DNA from: an uncultured Nostoc sp.
GTDB lineage: Bacteria > Cyanobacteriota > Cyanobacteriia > Cyanobacteriales > Nostocaceae
Assembly (NCBI RefSeq): GCF_937863485.1
Contig: NZ_CALMFY010000187.1
Coordinates: 1 to 64,000 of the forward strand
Length of the DNA: 64,000 bases
Direction of reading: 5' to 3'
Part shown: positions 44,330 through 53,645 of the stretch, piece after piece
How positions within the stretch are numbered: the stretch's first letter is position 1
Layout of the letters: each line of letters begins with the position of its first letter
The notes under the pieces: generated by a model
Database searches by the model: none
What the model was told of the DNA's origin: nothing
Seen by the model: only the letters and a program-made list of their open reading frames with translations
Made by a program: the position numbers and the translations under genes

Positions 44330-44854
44330 GTGTTGCACATTTGCGGCATGAAAATGTCATCACAAGAAAATTTGGTAGTAATGGATATGATGGAAAGCCC
44401 AATTGAAAGACCTCATATTGGGCAAAAAAGATTTTTTAGCGGTAAACAAGGAGAACATACATTAAAAACGCAGGTTATCATCCACCAAAAAACTAGTCAA
44501 ATCATCTGCTTAGGGCATGGTTTGGGGAAAATTCATGATTTTAGGCTATTTAAAAACAGTGGGGTAAAATTTGGAGAATTACTCAAAGTTATAGCTGATA
44601 AAGGCTATCAAGGAATTAATAAAATTCATCAATTAAGTGAAACCCCGATTAAAAAACCAAAAAATAAGAATTTGACAAAAGGACAGAAGAAATATAATCG
44701 AGAACTAAATCGATTAAGAATCACTGTTGAACACGTTAATCGTCGTCTAAAAATCTTTAAAATTTTGTCTGATAGATATCGAAATCGTCACCGACGGTTT
44801 GGCTTAAGGTCGAATTTAATTGCCGGAATTTATAATCATGACTTAGCCCTATAA
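44330..44854 (+). mobile_element. truncated IS5-type DDE transposase
   Basis: The 174-residue frame covers the catalytic half of an IS5/IS1031-like transposase: VVMDMMESPIERP (first Asp), KVIADKGYQG (second Asp) and RITVEHVNRRLKI (Glu), followed by FGLRSNLIAGIYN. The DDE residues are intact. But the N-terminal DNA-binding half (about 100 residues) is missing: the fragment begins about 20 bases after the RTX gene stop. No terminal inverted repeats were found, so the copy is probably inactive. Confidence 0.8.
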
Positions 44855-44937
44855 ATAGGATCAAAAATTTAAATTCATCCAATAATTTCAGTATTAATCA
44901 ATAACTGAAATGATGCTTGCTGCGATTTTTTAGTTAG

Positions 44938-44995
44938 CGGTAAGCGTTGGCGCAGCCTCTCGTAGAGAAGCCATGCCGTAGGCTTATCGCGCTTA
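44938..44995. repeat. palindromic repeat mosaic
   Basis: The words GCGTTGGCGCAGCCTCTCGTAGAGAAGCCATGCCGTAGGC are concatenated. GCAGCC, CTCGTAGAGAAG and GCCGTAGGC recur at 2.1, 24.7, 39.3 and 50.9 kb. Confidence 0.7.
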
Positions 44996-45140
44996 TAATC
45001 CTTGCTCGAAAGAATTGATAAACTCTTACTATTTTAATTGCCAAAACTTGAAATTAAAACAACCTTCAATCATACCACAAAATATTTATGCAAGAGTTCT
45101 ATATTTGAACGTAATCTAGATTGGAGATGCACCATGAACT

Positions 45141-45728
45141 TTACAGATAAATGCCTTTATGGGGCTTCTTCTGGGAAGCTACTGCTTGCTTTCGCTTTGT
45201 CCACCAGCCAAAACCAAGAGCAACCAATGAGCCACCTACTGTATAGGGTTCGGGAACAGGACGTGGTATGACACTAAAGCTGCCATAATCTGCATCGCTT
45301 GAAAACTCTGAATAACCTTCATTGAAACTACTGTAGAATACGTTAACATTCCCATTTCCGTCTTCCCCGCTTCCGGAAACCAGGTAAGCAAAACCGTTCT
45401 GGGTTAACAGCGGCGGACTCGCATTCAACAGATTATCATTGATTCCGTATGTACCCGGTGAGAGTAGCCCGATGATTCTCTCGGTAATTCCTTGGACTGT
45501 CCTTGTCCCAGTTATTCCTGTAATTGTGTAATTGTTTTTTACGGGATCTAGATCGGTGGTGATAAGGGTGCCGATAGTGGAAATCGATGTACCATTTGCT
45601 TCATAACTGGGAAAAGAGTACTGAAAATCAAATAGCTGTACAGCTTGTGCCGCAGAAGATGCACCGACACCAGTGATACCTATAACAGCACTAGCGGTAG
45701 CAATACCAAGCTTTTTGACTAATTTCAT
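45141..45728 (-). CDS. PEP-CTERM sorting domain protein
   Basis: The 195-residue secreted protein has a signal peptide (KKLGIATASAVIGITGVGAS, cleaved near AQA). A beta-rich middle follows, then a C-terminal PEP-CTERM signal: PVPEP, a hydrophobic helix (TVGGSLVALGFGWW) and basic residues (TKRKQ). PEP-CTERM proteins are processed by exosortase and go to the cell surface or extracellular matrix. The tail runs 13 residues past the basic cluster, longer than usual. No exosortase gene is in the window. The body belongs to no family I know. Confidence 0.85.
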   Translation of the reverse strand: MKLVKKLGIATASAVIGITGVGASSAAQAVQLFDFQYSFPSYEANGTSISTIGTLITTDLDPVKNNYTITGITGTRTVQGITERIIGLLSPGTYGINDNLLNASPPLLTQNGFAYLVSGSGEDGNGNVNVFYSSFNEGYSEFSSDADYGSFSVIPRPVPEPYTVGGSLVALGFGWWTKRKQAVASQKKPHKGIYL

Positions 45729-46031
45729 CAGATAATTCTCCTGAAAAACAAGAAGGTAAACAAAGTTGCATAGTTCAAATTGCTAGAAAGACGCTCTTAC
45801 CTACAGACACACAGAGAAGTCAGGAGCTTCTGGTTTCCTGAGATCAAAAGTTCGGCAGAAACACAGATGCAATTTGAATGACGATTAGCTTATTAACTGT
45901 TGATTTGGCTAAGTACAGCTTTGCATAAAATGGTAGCGTTTTTAAACGTACAGAGAAGTATGATCCCAGGAAACCTCCACTTATAACTTTGGTAGGGGCG
46001 CAGAGTCCTGCCAAATTTAATTCGCTACGAA
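45729..46031. other. intergenic region, nothing recognised
   Basis: 303 bases between the PEP-CTERM gene and the end of the cobT-like gene (same strand). I see no gene or strong hairpin. The PEP-CTERM promoter is expected here. Confidence 0.45.
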
Positions 46032-47219
46032 TTAATCAAATCCTGTACTTAGCCGTTCAAGTTGGGCTTCAATCGCTGCCAAAAGTTGGCTTTGCTGCCA
46101 ATCTTGGCTAATATGGGCGGCTATACAAGCGGCTCCAGCACCCATACCTTCTTTCACAAAGCCCTGCTCATAAGCTCTCAGTTGGGGATAACGAGAATCA
46201 GCAAAGCTCAGATGAGTTGCTAATAGGGGAGGGGTTCCTCCACTCTGAGTTAAGCTGCCTTTTCCTAAATTGAGGGCTAAGTCAACCGTAGCCCCAGTAG
46301 GGTCTTCTGCCACCCAGCGGGTTGTGCCTACAACTACTGCTTCTGGTTGCCATGATAAGGCGTAAGCTTGAGCGATCGCACTTATCAGCGCATAAACCGC
46401 CAACATTTGCGTCCCACCAGCAAGCATTACACCACAACTACGACTAGCAGCGATCGCCATCCCAGCTACCACCACCTGCATGGGATCACCCACAGCAGCG
46501 ACGAGTTTTAGAGGATCTACAGAATTTTGGATTTTAGATTTTGGATTTTGGATTGGAGATTGGAAGTTTATCTCCCCCTGCCCTCTGCTCCCCATCATCT
46601 TCTCCAGCCCAGTTTGCACTAGTGCCCACTTTTGCGCGTGGTTACAAACAGGGTGGCTACTGTTAACTTTTCCGGCAGCTTCTATACCCAAACCAGTTAA
46701 AATTGCCAGGGCAGTTGTAGTGCCTCCAACGACGCACTCACCGACAATCAGATACCCCTGTTTGATATTGGTAGCAAGACGTTCTCCCCAAAGTAGCCCT
46801 TGTTCAAATAAATGGTGTACCGTTGTGATTTCCATAGCAGCACCTCCACTTAAACATCTAGCAGGAGCGCCACCCAAATCAATTACTGGCACAGCAGGAG
46901 GCTGGGGTAAACCAGCATTAAACAAATGAACTGGTATCTTTAGTGACTCCAAGACAGCGCGAGAAATCAATACAGGTGAAGCCCCAGCCGCTAATGGTGG
47001 TAGGGGATATTGCGGCTTATGTTCTGAGCCGTAATACAAAAACTCGGCATCGGCACAAGCAGTATATTTTCGATCCTCTGGAGTGCGACCAGCCGCTGAA
47101 ATCCCTGGAATTAAACCAGTTTCAGTAAATCCTAAAACACAGGCAAATACGGGTAGACAACCACGATACCGTCGTAGCCATTCTTCACCCTGTTCTTCTT
47201 GGGTATAAATACTAATCAT
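46032..47219 (-). CDS. cobT: nicotinate-nucleotide-dimethylbenzimidazole phosphoribosyltransferase-like protein
   Basis: The 395-residue protein matches the CobT-like family found in cyanobacteria and archaea: VFACVLGFTETGLIPGISAA, GECVVGGTTTALAILTGLGI and the Gly-rich SCGVMLAGGTQMLAV. It activates the lower-ligand base for cobalamin (pseudocobalamin in many cyanobacteria) by transferring phosphoribose from nicotinate mononucleotide. In the middle (about residues 208-231) lies GSRGQGEINFQSPIQNPKSK, encoded by heptad and related repeats (46524-46597). This insertion keeps the frame and probably lies in a surface loop. DUF2232 follows upstream. Confidence 0.85.
   Translation of the reverse strand: MISIYTQEEQGEEWLRRYRGCLPVFACVLGFTETGLIPGISAAGRTPEDRKYTACADAEFLYYGSEHKPQYPLPPLAAGASPVLISRAVLESLKIPVHLFNAGLPQPPAVPVIDLGGAPARCLSGGAAMEITTVHHLFEQGLLWGERLATNIKQGYLIVGECVVGGTTTALAILTGLGIEAAGKVNSSHPVCNHAQKWALVQTGLEKMMGSRGQGEINFQSPIQNPKSKIQNSVDPLKLVAAVGDPMQVVVAGMAIAASRSCGVMLAGGTQMLAVYALISAIAQAYALSWQPEAVVVGTTRWVAEDPTGATVDLALNLGKGSLTQSGGTPPLLATHLSFADSRYPQLRAYEQGFVKEGMGAGAACIAAHISQDWQQSQLLAAIEAQLERLSTGFD
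46524..46563. repeat. heptad repeat inside the cobT-like gene
   Basis: Heptads ATTTTGG, ATTTTAG, ATTTTGG, ATTTTGG, ATTGGAG, ATTGG run through the coding sequence without shifting the frame. The 7-base period yields the peptide QSPIQNPKSKIQNS. Confidence 0.85.
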
Positions 47220-47239
47220 TTAAAAAGTTAGAAGTTAGG

Positions 47240-47283
47240 AGTTGTGAGTTAGGAGTTTAACTCATAACTCCTAACTCACAACT
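47240..47283 (-). repeat. perfect 18-bp inverted repeat between cobT-like and DUF2232 genes
   Basis: AGTTGTGAGTTAGGAGTT and its exact complement enclose an 8-base centre. The arms are built from GTTAGGA/GTTGTGA heptads. It may terminate the DUF2232 transcript on the minus strand. Confidence 0.75.
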
Positions 47284-47288
47284 GGTCA

Positions 47289-48026
47289 CTATCCTTCATA
47301 ATCCATGAGGACTTGCACCCAGCGTGGTGGACGGGGAATGGGGTTTCCCAGGCGGTCAAAAAGAAACGATGCTGCCAGGTGTACCACAAAAAGGTAGATA
47401 AAGTTGTTGAGTACAATTAGAGCGATCGCTCCCACTTGAATCAAAAATACACTGGGACTCGCCAATAAACTCAGCTTCAAAAATACCCACTCAATGAATT
47501 CAGTCACCTGGGTAATCACATAAATCCACAGGTCTTCACCTGACAAAACAGACAGCAACCACAGCCGAAAAAAGACTCCCAAAGTGCCCAAAAGTGTACC
47601 CAACGTGATAGAAACAATCCAGGGAACACGACGATACCACGTCGCCCCCAAAAGCACGCCCATGAACCCGTAGGGCATGACAAACAGCAAACTGCGGGCT
47701 GGTCCCATCAGTACCGTCAGCAGTAACCCGGAGGTGAGTGCTGCCATCCATGCCGCCCGCTTGCCCCAACGCAGATAAACTAGAGCGATCGGCACCGGAA
47801 AAAATATCCGTAAAACTGGCCCCAAGGGAAAATAGAAATTAATAAACCAAATTAAGCTAGCGGTACTGGCTAAAAATGCCGTTTCCACCATCCTCAAGGG
47901 CGCATCAGCCTTGAGTTGAGGAGGTGTTAATTGCTGTTCTTTGTCTAACCAATGATTGCGGGGAGTTGGAGATTCAGGGGATGGATCTTCCTGCGGCTCA
48001 TCTGGCAGAGAATCTAAAATACTCAT
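47289..48026 (-). CDS. DUF2232 membrane protein
   Basis: The 245-residue protein has a disordered acidic/proline N terminus (residues 1-40). About six hydrophobic helices follow, with the FPVPIALVYLRWGKRAAWMA motif typical of DUF2232 membrane proteins, whose fold resembles small-molecule (ECF S-component-like) transporters. It ends in a hydrophilic tail. It lies between a Crp/Fnr regulator gene (10-base gap upstream) and the cobT-like gene, so it could share their transcript. A cofactor-related transport role is only a guess from context. Confidence 0.82.
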   Translation of the reverse strand: MSILDSLPDEPQEDPSPESPTPRNHWLDKEQQLTPPQLKADAPLRMVETAFLASTASLIWFINFYFPLGPVLRIFFPVPIALVYLRWGKRAAWMAALTSGLLLTVLMGPARSLLFVMPYGFMGVLLGATWYRRVPWIVSITLGTLLGTLGVFFRLWLLSVLSGEDLWIYVITQVTEFIEWVFLKLSLLASPSVFLIQVGAIALIVLNNFIYLFVVHLAASFLFDRLGNPIPRPPRWVQVLMDYEG

Positions 48027-48036
48027 ATCTGGTACT

Positions 48037-48738
48037 TTACACGATCATTCTTTCCAAGGCTGACAAATCGGGAATACAAATATTGTCTTGATCCCGTTTA
48101 ATCAACCCTTTTTTTTCTAGCCTTGTCAATACTCGTGTGACAGTTTCCCGCGCCAGTCCGCTCAAACTACTCAATTCCCGATGAGGTAAATTGGGGATTT
48201 CAGTTCCTGTTTGCCCTTTTTTTCCCTGTCCTTCTGCCAAAAATAACAACGTATCTGCCACTCGTGACTGGCTATCAGATTCCCGCAACCGCAATCGGCG
48301 ATTTACTTGCCGCAAACGTCGTGCCATTAGTTGCGCTAATCGAACTCCCGCCAAGGGCTCTATCTGAAGTAACTTGATAAAATCCTGAGCAGGCATACTG
48401 CCAATTACTGTCGGGGCCAAGGTAATCACATCTGTTGATCGAGGTACTTCATCTAGCGCCGCCATTTCACCAAACAATTCCCCTTTGCCAAGAATATTCA
48501 GCGTTACCTCTTTTCCTTCCAGATTGTAGGTGCGAATTTTTACCCATCCGTCCATAATAAAATACACAGAACCACCCCAGTCATTTTCCAGGAGAATCAC
48601 CTGATTGGCTGGGTGAGTGCGGGTGACAAGATGGATGAGGGCTGATTCCACAGCAGTTTTTGGCAACCCTTGAAAAAAGGGAGCCGATGTGATCATCCAG
48701 GGATGAGCCTGTGCTTGCAAGCTATATCGGTCTTCCAT
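48037..48738 (-). CDS. Crp/Fnr-family transcriptional regulator
   Basis: The protein contains an N-terminal cyclic-nucleotide-binding-like beta-roll (PANQVILLENDWGGSVYFIM; GELFGEMAALDEVPRSTDVI) and a C-terminal winged helix with HRELSSLSGLARETVTRVLT. It lacks FNR cysteines, so it is not an oxygen-sensing FNR. The effector is unknown; the GEMAALDEVPRST stretch resembles the phosphate-binding cassette but with differences. The ATG at 48738 begins MEDRYSLQAQAHP; the frame is open to 48777. It precedes DUF2232 by 10 bases in an apparent operon, and the Hsp70-like gene is divergent. Confidence 0.88.
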   Translation of the reverse strand: MEDRYSLQAQAHPWMITSAPFFQGLPKTAVESALIHLVTRTHPANQVILLENDWGGSVYFIMDGWVKIRTYNLEGKEVTLNILGKGELFGEMAALDEVPRSTDVITLAPTVIGSMPAQDFIKLLQIEPLAGVRLAQLMARRLRQVNRRLRLRESDSQSRVADTLLFLAEGQGKKGQTGTEIPNLPHRELSSLSGLARETVTRVLTRLEKKGLIKRDQDNICIPDLSALERMIV

Positions 48739-48777
48739 TACGACATCTTTATTCAAGCTGCTATGTACACACAACAA

Positions 48778-49285
48778 ACAAGAGCGCCATTTTATAGCCT
48801 AAGCTATCATTGCACAGCCCCCTTTCAAAGGGAAAACTAACTATGCTACATAAGAAAGTGACTTGAACGTTTTTATAAATAATCTTTACCTATAAGTTTA
48901 AATGGGGTAAAAGTTTTGCAAAAAGTAGTTTATAGTCGGCGGTTGTATTGCTTAGGGGCTAGCTGCACTGCAAACTTGATTAGTTAAGAATATAGGCAAA
49001 CAACATTAATGATACTAAAGGGAGTAAATTATTGCTCAGGTATTTTAGCGATTTTCAAAAATAGGCAACCAATGACCTGCAAAACTAAGCTTCTTAAACA
49101 AATGCTGACTGAAGATTGCCACGACTCCCAGTAATCCATAACATAATGAAAGTCATAAATCCAAGCAGCGGCATTTGCCACTCAAAACTTCTCCTATGGT
49201 CGATGCTGCGCGTTGCAAGATCCCCACAGGGGTACGGTGATTGGAAAGGAATTGTTACATTAGTTAACATACATTTTTAGGTAAG
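48778..49285. other. intergenic region between Crp regulator and Hsp70-like gene
   Basis: 508 bases of AT-rich DNA. Repeat words (GATGCTGCGCGTTGC and CCCCACAGGGG) lie near 49200-49230. No gene seen; divergent promoters are likely. Confidence 0.5.
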
Positions 49286-52200
49286 GTGATAAAAGTGACT
49301 TCCAGTGCAGATGAAATTCAAAAACTGATCGCAGACATTGACAACTTACTTGCCAGCGGTGGTAAGCGCCTGTCTAGATTTCTGCCTGGTCAGACGCAAG
49401 AGCCTAAAGAGGTTTTAGAGCGAATTCGCAACTTCTTGGTAAGGCTACAAGAAAAAGAAGCATTAGAGAGCGGCATCCCAAATCAGTCTTCTGAAGAACC
49501 GCCAACGCCTTTATTAACAAAATTTATTGATCATGATTATTATCAGTATCCACTACCGCCGCTCGAATTCAGTCAGGAAGAGAGTACTGTTGGGGCAGGA
49601 CAATTAAAAAGTGAATTTTCGAGCTTGATAGAGCCATTGCGATCGGAATTAGAATTGCTCTTGCAAGAGCGAGCCACTCTCATCCAGGAAATTCGCCAGC
49701 TAGAACAAAAGCGTTTGCAAAACTACTCTCTAGCGCAGCAGTTGACAAACCAGGAGCAAATAATTACCGAGTTTTTACAGGTACTCATAAGTCGCCTTGT
49801 GCCAACTTTAACGCCAGTAGTAGCACAGACGGGGGAAAATTCCACCAGTTCTTCAGGGGGAATTAATCACGCAACCTCTGGAACTCAACCTTTATTAGAA
49901 TCACCAGACCGCGTGCAGCAGTTAACCCAGCTGGCCAGAGAGTTGGATCAACGTTTATTATCGCTAGATGGGACGGTGAATGTAGTCTTTGAGGCACTAC
50001 AGCGCAACATTAATACTTATGACGAGTCGCTGTCGCAAGCACTGGCAAGAATGCATAGCAAGGGAATGCAAGGCGAAGAGTTGATGACTAGCTTTCTCAA
50101 CAATTTGACCCAGCATTTGCAGCAACAATCCCCTAGTTCCCAGCCATCTTTCCTTGGGGGAGAATCTGAGACACCACCATCATTGGCAAACCCAGCCGAG
50201 ATCAGTACTGAAGTCGCGCCCCAACTCTTGGAGCTGATCCAGCCAGAAACTTTATCTTCACTCACAATTAATTCTGAGCAACAGGATACTACCCTCACAG
50301 AGGATTTAGATGCAGTGCTGTTGCAGCTTGGCTTAGACTCGTCTCAATCTTCTGAAACCCCGACCGAATTACCGCAAGATATTTCTGCATTAATTGGTGA
50401 TGAAGTAGACCAGCTTTACGCCAGTTTGTTTGGTACTGGTGATGTTAATAACCCAAGTCTTGAGGTTGTCACAAATGACTTATTTGCTTCCCCAGCCTCC
50501 CCATCAACGTTGAACATCGCTGAGAGTCCACCTGTGCCTCCAACCGCGGATTCTGCGGTTGTGATACCAGAAATGGATTTGTTGGATCTGAGCAACACTC
50601 ACCCACAAACAACTCAACAGACTCCAGTAGAAACCACAGATTCATCAGAACCACAGTCAGAACTATTTTTTGAAGAGGATACTGAGCAAGACTCGCCTCT
50701 TAGCAACTCTGTGCCACAAACAGACAGTTCCTTGTTGCAACTCGACACTCAGCCAGCTAGTGTTGATACAATTAATACCCTAACTGAGCTATTGGTTGAT
50801 GCAGGTAGTGATCAGCAACTGCCGGAAGTATCATCTTCTGTGGATAATGCCACAACTACAGCACCAGTTACTCCAGAAGTAGCAGAAATTGCGTTGGCAA
50901 AGGCTACAGTTCATGGAGCGTCTCGTAGAGAAGGTCTCGCCACATCGGAAGTATTAAATAACGATGAGCAGCCAGAACCGTTTTTAGATAACTACATTGC
51001 TGCTTCACCCGAAGAAAACCTACTTTCTTTAGAGTCAAACCAGGCTCAAATCTTACCTGATATTTCCTTAGATGAAGAGCAGTTGCAACAATTAGATCGG
51101 GATTTGGCTAATTTTGATCGGCAGCTAAATTCTGAGTCGGAGCCAGCTATAAACTTGGATATTTTCTCCGAACTAATTGATAGAACTCAAGACACAATCC
51201 CCACAACTTCCCCAGAACCGCAAACAGAAAATATCCAAACAGCAGAAAACACCTCAACTGTTGCTTTCTCCAGTTTGGCAGTTCCCCAGTTAGAAACTGA
51301 AAAAAAAAAGGAAGTCACAACTCCTGTTCAAGACAGTTCTTTACCTTCAATTTCCGACTCCATCACCAATCCAGAAGTTTCGCTTAATGTTCTAGAATCA
51401 GTTTGGTATTTAGGAATTGATTTAGGTACAACAGGAATTTCTGCCGCATTATTAAATCGCTCGACTTTTGTTGTACATCCTATCTACTGGTCAGCAGAAA
51501 ATCCGCCAGGAACAAGTTCCTTTCAGGAATCATTTCGTTTACCAACAGAGGTTTATCTGCCTACAGCTTCTGTACCCCACAGTGAAAATGAAAGTATCGA
51601 AACACATGAGCAGATAGCACCTGCGGCTGTTGCCCAAGATAAAGTGCCTGACCACTCAGCTACCACTTCTGCAACACCTAGATCAACAGCAGATCCGACG
51701 AAAAATAATCTCTACTCGGCGCAGTTGAAGCCCTATTTACAAGTAGCGATTCCCTACAAGAGTGAACGGCAAAAATGGGAACCTGTTTTGCAATTAAATG
51801 AATTTTCGGCGGGGCCTTTGATTTGGGTTGTGCGATCGCTCTCTAAGCTACTATTAACCCTCAAATCCGATCAGACTAGTACTACCCCTAGTTTAATGGC
51901 TGCTGCTGTTGGGATCAGCGAACAAAATTTTCCGCAGATTATCAATAATATTGCTGGTGTGATTTGCACCTGCCCATCTAGCTGGTCGGAACAATACCGC
52001 TTCAACGTGCGAGAGGCTTTACTCACCAGCAAACTCATCCAACATCCGCAGCAAGTCTTTTTTGTGGAAGAAGCGATCGCTAGTCTACTCCCGGAACTCG
52101 ATGCTGCTAACGGTGAGCAAATAAAATTAAGCCAACATCAGGGTTTTCATCCAGCAAAAACCAGCGAACATCCTCTTTTGGGTAATACCCTGGTGATTAA

Positions 52201-53341
52201 CATTGGGACAACTGCCACAGAAATGTTACTGGTAGATATACCAGAAACATTGCTGCAATTGACATACAATGATTTCATGCTCCACAGTTTTGCCTATGCT
52301 GGCAAGGGAATTGAACAAGATATTATCTGCCAGCTGCTATTGCCACCAAAATCTCGGCAATCACGCCCCCAAACACAAAGCGATAGCAAAACCATTACTA
52401 GTAATCCTTGGCAATGGCAACCATCAATTCCCGGTTTAGACCAAATGCGTTGGCAGAGTTTAGGGTTGGAAGAATTAGAACTACCCAGAGTCGGGGAACC
52501 AGATATCACCGCTCGGATTCGCCTCCAACAGCGTCTAGAAAGTTCTCTGCTGGGACAGGCGGTATTAGATGCCGCACTTGCCCTAAAATTGATTTTGCAA
52601 CACCAAGACTCTTTTACCCTGGAATTAGCCGATCATCAGTGGATTTTGCAGCGACGAGACTTAGAAAGCCAGGTATTTATCCCGTTTGTGCGCCGCCTGA
52701 ACCGAGAACTTAACAAGTTATTGGTAGCTCGTGGCATCCCTACAGAAGCAATTAATCAAGCGATCCTGACTGGTGGAGTGGCTTGTATCGGGACGGTAAA
52801 CCGCTGGTTACGGCAAAAACTCCCCAACGCTAAGATTATTCAAGATTTATATCTCGGCGAAAACGGCGCTCCCAATTGTAGTCGGGTTGCTTACGGATTG
52901 GCGATGCTGCCTCTGCATCCCCAAATATTAGATATACCCAGGCAACAATACACTGATTATTTCCTGTTTACAGAATTGCTGCGGCTGCTACCAGATCGAC
53001 CCTTATCTTTTGGTGAAGTTATCCAGTTATTTGAGGGTCGTGGGATCAATACTCGCACTTGTCAGCAACGGCTGCTGGCTTTTTTGGAAGGTGAACTGCC
53101 TTCGGGTTTGATACCTTCAGTTACAGACTCAACCTGGCTCACTCAGGGTTCGCAAGAAAATCCTGACTATCAGGCGATCGCTACAGCCCCACTTTTTGAA
53201 AAACAAGGGAGTCTCACTTATCGTCCCAATTCCCAACAACTGTTGTCTTTGCGTCGCTACTTAGATGCAATTAAGGCTAGTAATCAGCAATCATTGGAGG
53301 AACCATATACGGTGAATTTCGCATTAGAGGTTGATCATTGA
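49286..53341 (+). CDS. giant Hsp70/actin-like ATPase with long disordered N-terminal region
   Basis: The 1351-residue protein is bipartite. Residues 1-700 are low-complexity, rich in S, T, P, Q and E, with short coiled-coil parts near residues 110-150. Residues 705-1260 carry an Hsp70/actin-fold ATPase split by insertions: YLGIDLGTTGISAALLN (phosphate 1), VICTCPSSWSEQYRFNVREA, VINIGTTATEMLLVD (phosphate 2) and ILTGGVACIGTVNRWL (adenosine motif). The substrate-binding domain of DnaK is absent. The start may be GTG 49286 or, with GGTGAT as ribosome site, GTG 49295. A repeat insert lies at 50912-50941. It is probably cyanobacterium-specific; function unknown. Confidence 0.8.
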   Translation: MIKVTSSADEIQKLIADIDNLLASGGKRLSRFLPGQTQEPKEVLERIRNFLVRLQEKEALESGIPNQSSEEPPTPLLTKFIDHDYYQYPLPPLEFSQEESTVGAGQLKSEFSSLIEPLRSELELLLQERATLIQEIRQLEQKRLQNYSLAQQLTNQEQIITEFLQVLISRLVPTLTPVVAQTGENSTSSSGGINHATSGTQPLLESPDRVQQLTQLARELDQRLLSLDGTVNVVFEALQRNINTYDESLSQALARMHSKGMQGEELMTSFLNNLTQHLQQQSPSSQPSFLGGESETPPSLANPAEISTEVAPQLLELIQPETLSSLTINSEQQDTTLTEDLDAVLLQLGLDSSQSSETPTELPQDISALIGDEVDQLYASLFGTGDVNNPSLEVVTNDLFASPASPSTLNIAESPPVPPTADSAVVIPEMDLLDLSNTHPQTTQQTPVETTDSSEPQSELFFEEDTEQDSPLSNSVPQTDSSLLQLDTQPASVDTINTLTELLVDAGSDQQLPEVSSSVDNATTTAPVTPEVAEIALAKATVHGASRREGLATSEVLNNDEQPEPFLDNYIAASPEENLLSLESNQAQILPDISLDEEQLQQLDRDLANFDRQLNSESEPAINLDIFSELIDRTQDTIPTTSPEPQTENIQTAENTSTVAFSSLAVPQLETEKKKEVTTPVQDSSLPSISDSITNPEVSLNVLESVWYLGIDLGTTGISAALLNRSTFVVHPIYWSAENPPGTSSFQESFRLPTEVYLPTASVPHSENESIETHEQIAPAAVAQDKVPDHSATTSATPRSTADPTKNNLYSAQLKPYLQVAIPYKSERQKWEPVLQLNEFSAGPLIWVVRSLSKLLLTLKSDQTSTTPSLMAAAVGISEQNFPQIINNIAGVICTCPSSWSEQYRFNVREALLTSKLIQHPQQVFFVEEAIASLLPELDAANGEQIKLSQHQGFHPAKTSEHPLLGNTLVINIGTTATEMLLVDIPETLLQLTYNDFMLHSFAYAGKGIEQDIICQLLLPPKSRQSRPQTQSDSKTITSNPWQWQPSIPGLDQMRWQSLGLEELELPRVGEPDITARIRLQQRLESSLLGQAVLDAALALKLILQHQDSFTLELADHQWILQRRDLESQVFIPFVRRLNRELNKLLVARGIPTEAINQAILTGGVACIGTVNRWLRQKLPNAKIIQDLYLGENGAPNCSRVAYGLAMLPLHPQILDIPRQQYTDYFLFTELLRLLPDRPLSFGEVIQLFEGRGINTRTCQQRLLAFLEGELPSGLIPSVTDSTWLTQGSQENPDYQAIATAPLFEKQGSLTYRPNSQQLLSLRRYLDAIKASNQQSLEEPYTVNFALEVDH
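50912..50941. repeat. palindromic repeat word inside the Hsp70-like gene
   Basis: GGAGCGTCTCGTAGAGAAGG, a word shared with intergenic mosaics (such as CTCTCGTAGAGAAGCC at 44958), is read in frame as GASRREGLA in the disordered region. It stands out from the surrounding Q/E/P-rich sequence. Confidence 0.7.
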
Positions 53342-53373
53342 GACTAGTAGATCACGGTGTAAATAAGGATACT

Positions 53374-53420
53374 ATTCAAAATTAAATATGCTTGCCTTAC
53401 AAGCATATTTAATTTTGAAT
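53374..53420 (+). terminator. terminator of the Hsp70-like gene
   Basis: A perfect 21-bp stem runs from ATTCAAAATTAAATATGCTTG to its complement around a 5-base loop, 32 bases after the stop codon. Confidence 0.75.
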
Positions 53421-53645
53421 TCTACAAAGCGGTACTATTACTTCAGGACAACCTGCTCTCTCAAAAATTTCCCAGCTACAATGCGTAATTTTCTGAGGAA
53501 AACTACTGTTTACTTAGAATTTACTGGTTGTGAATCGTAGCAGTATTCTTTACGGAAAAATACTGGAAATTTATAATTCATTATCTTAATTGAAAGATTT
53601 TGTAAATTTTGAGTTTTCAGTTTTTCTTTTGTTTAATTTTTGTGT

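Noticed and set aside
45038-45271. 77-codon plus-strand frame overlapping the PEP-CTERM gene
   Set aside because: It is antisense to a gene with a clear signal peptide and PEP-CTERM motif.
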